Of a stretch of DNA of 6,116 bases, positions 1 to 4,750 are shown piece by piece; within the stretch, counting starts at the first letter, position 1; every line of letters begins with the position of its first letter. The stretch covers positions 1 to 6,116 of the forward strand of contig QNBS01000145.1 of the NCBI GenBank assembly GCA_003644175.1, in the 5' to 3' direction. The notes under the pieces were generated by a model. That model was not told the origin of the DNA, did not search any database, and saw only the letters and a program-made list of their open reading frames with translations. Source of the stretch: Planctomycetota bacterium (GTDB lineage Bacteria > Planctomycetota > Phycisphaerae > Sedimentisphaerales > Anaerohalosphaeraceae). The position numbers and the translations under genes are program-made.

Positions 1-1140
1 GCCGACGGCGACCTGTGCATAATTGTAATCCTGTGCGCCCATTGGGGCAAAACGAACAGTGATTTCCTGTGTGCCGCCACTGGCCGATACGTCAAATGGA
101 ACCGTCGGCGGCGAAACAAGAGTGTATGCCTCTTTGCCGAGACCGATGATTTCCAGAGATGTTACCTGCATGACAGCTTGGCCGGAGTTTATGATATCAA
201 ACGTTAAATCGGCGGAACCGCCGGCATCGGTATCCGGAAAAGTCAGTTGCCCCGGGTTGAGAGAAATATAGGGTACATAGGCCGCATCCGTGGCGAAACT
301 CCTTGTCGCGCCCCAGGAGGTTTGTGTGGAGTTTTGTGCGTAGCATCGGAAGAAACAGGTGGTGCTGGGAAGCAGGCCTGCAACGTCGGCCGAAAATGTT
401 CCCACACCCTTTATTCCGAGATCAATTTCATTGTCCCAATTGCCCGGAGTCGTTCCGCCGTCATTATCGCCCCAATATATATAAACGGTCGGATCCTCGC
501 CGCCGGTTGCCGTTAAATTGCCGTTTAGCCTTGCCGAACTGTCCGTAACGAGCGTCGCCGCCTCCGTACTCACCGTTACCGTTTGCGGTGTATAATCAAG
601 CCTGATATTATTGTATCCACCCTGAGTATAAGGTCCATTCGACCAGGAAGATGCTCCTTTGGTAAACGTAACGTATGTATAATTGCGCGGACTGCCGTCA
701 TTATCGCTGGTAAGTTCGAAATACAAACGGTATGTCCCGTCAGCTATCGGCGTACCGTCAAGCTTTTTGAAATTCCAGTTGAAGTCGTATGACTTGGCGC
801 CTGTCTGCGTTGCTCCCGTCCGTGCATCGATATCGTTTTGGCGATCACTCTGACTCCCTTCATCCCACCATGTCTGGAACTTGTCCTTTCGATCATGCGC
901 CCATACGGATCTTTTGTTGCTGCCCACATCGGTGCCCGCCGTGCAGATAAAGCTGCCGCTCGAACTGGCAAGCCAGACAACGTGTATGTGCTTGGGACTG
1001 TATTCACTGCCTGTCATCGTTGTGGTGAACCTGATACGTAAATTAGCATCGGCGGCGATCGCGAGATTGCCGCCTGCAACTGCAAATACGCACAATAACA
1101 GCGGGTAAAAAACCTTTCGTTGCGGTTTAAGATGCGCCAT
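1..1140 (-). CDS. Secreted DUF2271-like protein with candidate FMN-attachment motif, Fn3-like and choice-of-anchor-D-like domains (partial, 3' end outside window)
   Basis: The frame is open for 380 codons from the ATG at 1140 to the window edge with no stop, so the C-terminus is missing. Residues 1-30 form a Sec-type signal peptide (basic start, hydrophobic 11-30, likely cut after AIAA). Residues about 33-165 resemble DUF2271: W80, W91-W92, then D105-ARTGAT-T111 and a closing beta-rich stretch. DARTGATQT (105-113) fits the ApbE flavinylation consensus Dxx[ST]GA[ST]xT, with T111 as candidate FMN acceptor. Residues about 186-284 look like a fibronectin-III-like domain and 289-380 like a choice-of-anchor D/ASH domain. 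A GAGGA ribosome site at 1148-1152 sits 7 nt before ATG, inside the end of the protease gene; the intergenic gap is 2 nt, so the gene is translationally coupled to the hydrogenase operon. There are no CxxCH heme or Fe-S motifs. An extracytoplasmic electron-carrier role is inferred from motif and context. DUF2271 is recognised by eye, not by search. Confidence 0.8.
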   Translation of the reverse strand, partial: MAHLKPQRKVFYPLLLCVFAVAGGNLAIAADANLRIRFTTTMTGSEYSPKHIHVVWLASSSGSFICTAGTDVGSNKRSVWAHDRKDKFQTWWDEGSQSDRQNDIDARTGATQTGAKSYDFNWNFKKLDGTPIADGTYRLYFELTSDNDGSPRNYTYVTFTKGASSWSNGPYTQGGYNNIRLDYTPQTVTVSTEAATLVTDSSARLNGNLTATGGEDPTVYIYWGDNDGGTTPGNWDNEIDLGIKGVGTFSADVAGLLPSTTCFFRCYAQNSTQTSWGATRSFATDAAYVPYISLNPGQLTFPDTDAGGSADLTFDIINSGQAVMQVTSLEIIGLGKEAYTLVSPPTVPFDVSASGGTQEITVRFAPMGAQDYNYAQVAVG

Positions 1141-1142
1141 CT

Positions 1143-1643
1143 TTAAGTCCTCGCTTCTTTTTGAATTTGTTTACTGCGTTGCTGTCTTATTCGACATGCC
1201 ATTCTTCTTGCCGTATTTACAACCTGCGGCAAAACGCCGGCGACAGTTTTGGAAAGTTCCATTCCGTATTCGATTTTCTCCGGTTCTACTCCGAGTATGG
1301 TTACATGCGGTCTGGACTTTTCGTCCATAAGCCGCATCAACGCCTGTATGCCAAGGTCGTGAAGTGAATGCAGTCGGTTAAGCTGTGCGTCGTCGGCGTC
1401 AAAGGAGTAGATAGTCGCCGGTTTATCGCCGGCGCATACGGCGTCGATAGCAATTATCTCATCGGCCTGTTCAAACAAGTCCTGGTAATGCAGCACCGCG
1501 GCGCCGACGTCTGCAACAACCACGCCCCGGGGCGGGTCCTTTTGCAGTTCCTTTACCGCGTGAACCCCTACGCCGTCATCGCACATGAGCAGGTTGCCCA
1601 GGCCGATGATCGCTACATTAGGATGTCCGTTCGGTGCGACCAT
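1143..1643 (-). CDS. [NiFe] hydrogenase maturation endopeptidase (HyaD/HybD/HoxM-like, peptidase family M52)
   Basis: This 166-residue cytoplasmic protease is expected to remove the short C-terminal peptide of the hydrogenase large subunit after nickel insertion, which lets the active site close. The N-terminus has the family signature GLGNLLMCDDGVG (14-26). By comparison with HybD (Glu16, Asp62, His93), the nickel-sensing ligands should be D23, D67 (in IIAIDAV) and H95 (in SLHDLG), so all three sites are filled. Length is normal for the family. The basic, Gln/Lys-rich tail (150-166) is probably unstructured. The start codon directly abuts the large-subunit stop (TGA then ATG, no gap), and only a weak GGGA lies upstream, so translation probably depends on coupling. 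The gene shows no damage, in contrast to its presumed substrate gene. Family assignment is confident; specificity for the adjacent large subunit is inferred from position. Confidence 0.93.
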   Translation of the reverse strand: MVAPNGHPNVAIIGLGNLLMCDDGVGVHAVKELQKDPPRGVVVADVGAAVLHYQDLFEQADEIIAIDAVCAGDKPATIYSFDADDAQLNRLHSLHDLGIQALMRLMDEKSRPHVTILGVEPEKIEYGMELSKTVAGVLPQVVNTARRMACRIRQQRSKQIQKEART

Positions 1644-2812
1644 TCAGCGGGTTCCCAATCTGTACACTTTTGCGTTTTTGCCCGGTTTGATTACGTGCGT
1701 GGAGCAGTCCAGGCACGGGTCGAACGAGTGAATAACTCTCATTATCTCGACAGGCTCATCGACGTTGCCGACCGGTGTGCCTAACAGTGCTTCTTCAAGC
1801 GGCCCGTGGATGCCTTTGGCGTCCCGTGGCGAACAGTTCCACGTTGTCGGCGAGATCACCTGGTATCGGGACAGTTTGCCGTCGCTTCCGATGTCGAGCC
1901 AGTGGCCCAGCGCCCCCCGCGGCGCCTCGGTGAGCCCGTTGCCGCTGACATCTGTCGCCGGTGTCGGATCGAGATATATCTCTTCGTCGCCGCCTGCGAT
2001 ATTGGCTTCAAGCTCGTCGAGCCATCCCAACATCGCCTGTGCAACTTTCAAGGCCTCTGTTGCCCGGGTCGACCGGAACCGTCTCCCCGGACGCCGGATT
2101 CAGGCCGCCGTTGTCCTCGAACCAGGAGAACTTGACGTGCTCGGAGATATCGGCGACGTCGAGCGGCAGGACGGTTTTCGATCCGTCCGTAACGTGTCCG
2201 CGAGCGAGAAGTTTTGATGAGCCGTCGGCGACGAGATCGAATACGCCGTAGGAAAGCAGATTGCCGTGTCCGCGACCGATGGAGAAATAGTCCGAATATG
2301 TTGCCGCCGAATAATGCCGTCATCTGGTCGGCCTTGCGACGCTTCTCAAGGGCCAGTACATAGTGTCCGACGATTATGTCGTTAACAGCCTTTGAAAAAC
2401 GCCTGTCGGCTTTCCAGTCGGCCTGCCATGGAGGCATTGCCGGGCCTTCAACGAAATCCAATGCGGCAAGCAAAAAGAAATGCAGAATATGAGACTCTAC
2501 GAAATTTGCCCCGTTGATGAGGTTTCGAATGATCCTTGCGTTTTCGGGTATTACCGTACTAAAGGCGTCGTCCTGGGCGCGAACGGAGGCTACACCGTGT
2601 GCTATCGGACACACGCCGCATATACGCTGGGTAATATGCTGTGCGTCGCGGGGAGATCTGCCGATAAGGATCTTCTCAAATCCGCGAAACAGACCGCCCA
2701 TGCTCTTTACGCCAACCACCTGTTGAACGCCGCCTGCATGATCAATCTCGACATCAATCTTTAAATGTCCCTCGATGCGGGTAATCGGGTCGAATGCTGC
2801 TGTTATTTTCAT
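1644..2812 (-). pseudogene. [NiFe] hydrogenase large subunit, disrupted by two frame-changing internal losses
   Basis: Homology runs through three frames. Segment 1 (2812 to about 2300, residues 1-171) has FDPITRIEGH with the proton-path Glu14, the L1 motif RICGVC (C65, C68) and ends at ALFGGN. Segment 2 (about 2301-2059) reads TYSDYFSIGRGHGNLLSYGVFD and ends at VPVDPGN. Segment 3 (about 2060-1644) reads TEALKVAQAM, then APRGALGHW, SPTTWN and the L5 motif DPCLDCSTH followed by a 16-residue tail, VIKPGKNAKVYRLGTR, of the kind the maturation protease removes. All four Ni-Fe cysteines are encoded. Compared from memory with D. gigas HynB, roughly 50-55 residues are missing at the first junction and about 65 at the second, including the KAPRY..EVGPLAR region. 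As written, translation from ATG 2812 leaves homology after residue 171 and stops at 2048 after 254 residues. The start has AAAGGA 7 nt upstream and lies 24 nt after the small-subunit gene. It is either a real pseudogene or an assembly error; otherwise codon quality is good, so any decay would be recent. Confidence 0.9.
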
Positions 2813-2836
2813 CTGTATATCCTTTGAATAGAATAC

Positions 2837-3856
2837 TTACGCGTAAAAATCACCGCCGGGAAAATCGTGTTCAACGCAACCGAAACACAGTCCGTTACTA
2901 TCTACACACCAGTTGGCCCGGGTATAATTGGCGGGGTCTACGCTGAGATCTTCCAATTGGGGTATCGGTCCTTTATTCCATCCGCGAAAAGGACAATCGG
3001 CATAAGCGCCGGGACCTCTGCATCCAAGATCCTCGAGGCACTTGCCGTCTTCACCGAAGGTCGTGGCTTTGACGGTGGGATGGTAGTTTGGATTTCGCGG
3101 ACAGTTCTCATGCACGTTGCCGCCATAGAGAGCAGTTGGTCTCTTATAGGCATCCAACTCCGGTAGAGTTGCTTGCCCGGCAAGCACCAGGATCAGTTGA
3201 ACGACAACCCATGCAACCCAGTCAGGATGTGCTGGACAGCCGGGAATGTTAATAATCACCGGGCCGGTTACCCCGCCTGCCGCCAGTGCTTCCTCAACGC
3301 TGAGGATTCCGGTTGGGCCGCTCGGCTCCGAGGGAAGCAGAGGCGGTAAAGGATAGATGCTCCTGGGAATGCCTCCAAACGATGCACATGCTCCAACGCT
3401 TAGAACCGCCAGTGCATTTGCGCCAAGCTCCAACACCATTTCCTGGTAAGTCTTCTCTACTCCGCCAATCGTCATGACGCGACAGGCCTTTCCGCCGAAA
3501 GCTGTGGCAACTCCACCTTCGCAAACAAGAACGTAACCGCCCTTTCGCTTTCCCTGCAGCGCCATTGTAACGGCAGTATCGCCTGCCGATGCCATTACGA
3601 CCGTATGATAAGCAAGGTTGATATTGTTGAGAAGGACATCCTTGGTATCGACGTGTCCGACAGCGGGGGCGTCTAAGAATAGATTAAGAAATGAAACAGA
3701 GTCTCCCTGGCATCCGCTGCCGTGAAGCCAGATCACCGTTGGAGCGCCATCGCTCGCCAGCGCTGCCTCCAATTGCTGGAGCATGACGGGATTGAGGCCC
3801 AATGCGGCCGCCGAGGCCGTACAGTATTTCAAAAAGCTGCGACGTGTAATTCTCAT
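2837..3856 (-). CDS. Periplasmic [NiFe] hydrogenase small subunit, Tat-exported, with atypical cluster ligands
   Basis: This is the electron-transfer subunit of a group 1-type uptake [NiFe] hydrogenase, carrying three Fe-S clusters from the active site outward. It has 339 residues, with the twin-arginine signal RRSFLK at 5-10 and a hydrophobic run to about 35. The large subunit would be co-exported with it. Proximal ligands are C49, C157 (GACASFGG) and C207 (PGCPAHPD); the fourth position, normally Cys in CxGC, is D52 (GCQGDS). Distal ligands are H249, C252, C273 and C279. Medial ligands are C288, C324, C327 and also C317 (NWCVD), where most standard group 1 enzymes have Pro, so a [4Fe-4S] rather than [3Fe-4S] medial cluster is expected. 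The chain ends at GGDFYA with no membrane helix, so the enzyme should be soluble in the periplasm rather than anchored through a cytochrome b partner. AAGGA lies about 10 nt before ATG. It is the first gene of the operon. The exact hydrogenase subgroup is uncertain. Confidence 0.95.
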   Translation of the reverse strand: MRITRRSFLKYCTASAAALGLNPVMLQQLEAALASDGAPTVIWLHGSGCQGDSVSFLNLFLDAPAVGHVDTKDVLLNNINLAYHTVVMASAGDTAVTMALQGKRKGGYVLVCEGGVATAFGGKACRVMTIGGVEKTYQEMVLELGANALAVLSVGACASFGGIPRSIYPLPPLLPSEPSGPTGILSVEEALAAGGVTGPVIINIPGCPAHPDWVAWVVVQLILVLAGQATLPELDAYKRPTALYGGNVHENCPRNPNYHPTVKATTFGEDGKCLEDLGCRGPGAYADCPFRGWNKGPIPQLEDLSVDPANYTRANWCVDSNGLCFGCVEHDFPGGDFYA

Positions 3857-4048
3857 TTTGGTCTGTTCCTTTCCATACTATAGTTGCCGTCCGCAGGAAC
3901 GAATAACATTGTTAAGTGCGTGCAGGGTATTGCAGACGATTTGCGGGAGAGATGAAACGCGATTGCAGCCGCCGTGGTTATGCGCTCGGCGCCGCAGGCG
4001 ACAGGTTCCCGAAACACCCTCATCCTCTGCGGCAATCTGCACAAGAAT

Positions 4049-4136
4049 ACTAAAGTCCCTGCTCACTCTTCCTGCTGTCCTCCGACCAACGGGACTGTTG
4101 AACCGATACAGAGTCAGCTGACTTTAGTCCCGGTTG
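4049..4136 (-). promoter_or_regulatory. Leader segment with mutually exclusive stems (attenuator-like), hydrogenase operon
   Basis: Read on the minus strand, element A (4136-4120) contains CAACCGGGACT running into ACTAAAGTC. Its CAAC-C-GGGACT part pairs with AGTCCCGTTG (element B, 4096-4087) as 10 bp with one bulged C. Its ACTAAAGTC part pairs perfectly over 9 bp with GACTTTAGT (element C, 4057-4049). The two helices share bases 4126-4128 and so cannot both form completely. Element C also carries GGGACT, which could pair with B. The segment begins about 15 nt after the start predicted by the -10 at 4157-4162. There is no U-run after element C, so this is not a standard intrinsic terminator. 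A regulatory role is inference from base pairing only. Confidence 0.35.
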
Positions 4137-4156
4137 ACTGAAATACGAAAACCGCG

Positions 4157-4165
4157 ATTATACCA
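4157..4165 (-). promoter_or_regulatory. Candidate extended -10 promoter for the hydrogenase operon
   Basis: The minus strand reads TGGTATAAT, a perfect extended -10 (TGnTATAAT). No good -35 is seen at 17 nt. The -10 sits inside an inverted repeat, GCGAT (4154-4158) and ATCGC (4166-4170), that could be an operator. Transcription from here would give a leader of roughly 290 nt before the small-subunit start at 3856. Confidence 0.4.
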
Positions 4166-4340
4166 ATCGCTCTAAATAACTGCGCTCCGGGTGGTCCCGA
4201 TAGATTATGGTTGTCACCCACAGGGAGGCTAATACACATACTCGGTGGATACTACCCGATGCGTATTCTCCTATGCGAAATAGTATTGTACCCAACCATG
4301 TCTGATAAAGCAACTTTTTCTATTTTATTTTTCGCATATA

Positions 4341-4412
4341 CCCGTATGTGGAATATACGGGATGCCAGCATGTAGAATACACGGAATACCCGCACGTGGT
4401 ATATACGGGGTT
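4341..4412. repeat. Three tandem imperfect 24-bp repeats
   Basis: Units are 4341-4364, 4365-4388 and 4389-4412, exactly in register, with a consensus near CCCGCATGTGGAATATACGG. Unit 1 contains a perfect inverted repeat, CCCGTAT with ATACGGG around a 7-nt centre. In unit 3 the same stem forms on the minus-strand RNA with two G-U pairs, and in unit 2 it is weaker with one mismatch. They lie about 180-260 bp upstream of the candidate hydrogenase start, a position that would suit upstream binding sites for an activator. No other full copy is seen in the window. Confidence 0.7.
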
Positions 4413-4464
4413 TTAGCCTGAGACAAGAATTCCGGGCGGATGTTCAGGTGTATGGCGTGTTTGA

Positions 4465-4491
4465 CGGATCGCGCCCGGGTCCGATTTTTTT
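4465..4491 (+). terminator. Intrinsic terminator-like hairpin, plus strand
   Basis: CGGATC (4465-4470) pairs with GGTCCG (4478-4483) as 6 bp with one G-U pair around a 7-nt loop, and is followed by A and seven T (4485-4491). The T-run makes it work only for plus-strand transcripts. No plus-strand gene lies in front of it, and it faces the 3' end of the minus-strand tRNA 3 nt away. It may insulate the tRNA or end an unannotated plus-strand RNA. Confidence 0.5.
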
Positions 4492-4493
4492 AA

Positions 4494-4566
4494 TGGGCCC
4501 GGTAGGATTCGAACCTACGACCAATGGATTATGAGTCCACTGCTCTAACCGCTGAGCTACGGGCCC
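4494..4566 (-). tRNA. tRNA with CAU anticodon, probably tRNA-Ile2 (otherwise tRNA-Met)
   Basis: The minus strand folds as a complete 73-nt cloverleaf. The acceptor is GGGCCCG with CGGGCCC and discriminator A73 (4494). The D arm is GTAGCTCAGCGGTTAGAGC, the anticodon arm TGGA-CTCATAA-TCCA, and the T arm CGTAGGTTCGAATCCTACC-like. The anticodon CAU can mean initiator Met, elongator Met or Ile2 (C34 changed to lysidine by TilS to read AUA). The acceptor pairs C4-G69 and C5-G68 and the variable stretch TTGGTCG match E. coli tRNA-Ile2 better than elongator tRNA-Met. It lacks the C1xA72 mismatch of bacterial initiators. CCA is not encoded. It sits in opposite orientation to the RmuC-like gene. Confidence 0.95.
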
Positions 4567-4589
4567 GTCTTCGTACTTCAAGCCGGCGA

Positions 4590-4619
4590 ATAATAGCAGG
4601 TTTTCGATGGTATTGTCAA
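4590..4619 (-). promoter_or_regulatory. Sigma-70-type promoter of the CAU tRNA
   Basis: The minus strand has TTGACA (4619-4614), an 18-nt spacer and TATTAT (4595-4590). The start would fall near 4583, leaving a leader of about 16 nt before the mature tRNA 5' end at 4566. This is the best promoter match in the window. Confidence 0.8.
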
Positions 4620-4677
4620 GCTTTTTGGCCCCGGAAAATGCCAAAACCGCGAAACCGGAATTTTGGCAACTCGAAAC

Positions 4678-4706
4678 TTTATTATCGACAGCATTTATGG
4701 TACACT
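4678..4706 (+). promoter_or_regulatory. Candidate extended -10 promoter for the RmuC-like gene
   Basis: The plus strand has TGGTACACT, an extended -10 (TGn then TACACT at 4701-4706). The -35 position (4678-4683, TTTATT) is weak. The start of transcription would lie about 40 nt before the ATG at 4751. It is divergent from the tRNA promoter about 60 bp away. Confidence 0.35.
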
Positions 4707-4737
4707 GAACTTGTTCATCGGGCGATTCAAGAGAATA

Positions 4738-4743
4738 GGGAGG
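4738..4743 (+). promoter_or_regulatory. Ribosome binding site deciding the start at 4751
   Basis: GGGAGG lies 7 nt before ATG 4751. It leaves only 1 nt before the in-frame TTG at 4745, so ATG 4751 is the likely start. Confidence 0.8.
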
Positions 4744-4750
4744 TTTGAAG

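Larger units (their letters stand above)
3857..4493. other. Long non-coding upstream region of the hydrogenase operon
   Basis: About 640 nt separate the hydrogenase start from the tRNA. Open frames here are short, lack good ribosome sites and resemble nothing I recognise. The stretch holds a candidate extended -10 on the minus strand (4157-4165), a leader with competing helices (4049-4136), a T-rich tract (4315-4333), three tandem 24-bp repeats (4341-4412) and a plus-strand terminator-like hairpin (4465-4491). I looked for RNase P, SRP and tmRNA signatures and did not see them. Confidence 0.6.

Noticed and set aside
1765..2251. Plus-strand frames of 96-150 codons opposite the large subunit
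   Set aside because: They are antisense shadows; the minus strand holds clear hydrogenase motifs in this stretch.
2037..2305. Programmed +1 frameshifting as the sole explanation of the large-subunit frames
   Set aside because: The shared GGCAACA site is tempting, but conserved family sequence is missing at both places, so recoding alone would not restore a normal protein.
3853..4066. Two short minus-strand frames upstream of the small subunit
   Set aside because: They are Arg/Cys-rich, without similarity I recognise or a good ribosome site, and overlap each other in different frames.
4261..4277. Mirror repeat GCGTAT-TCTCC-TATGCG
   Set aside because: It is not an inverted repeat and not purine/pyrimidine-biased, so neither a hairpin nor a triplex former; likely chance.
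4207..4305. 32-codon plus-strand frame starting ATG 4207
   Set aside because: Only a poor GGTGG-like site upstream, no recognisable features, and it lies among regulatory repeats.
4341..4412. CRISPR array
   Set aside because: The repeats abut without spacers and diverge from each other; no cas gene is present.
4444..4644. Minus-strand open frame containing VAQRLEQWTHNPLVVGSNPTG
   Set aside because: It is translation of the tRNA gene, a common false protein in databases.
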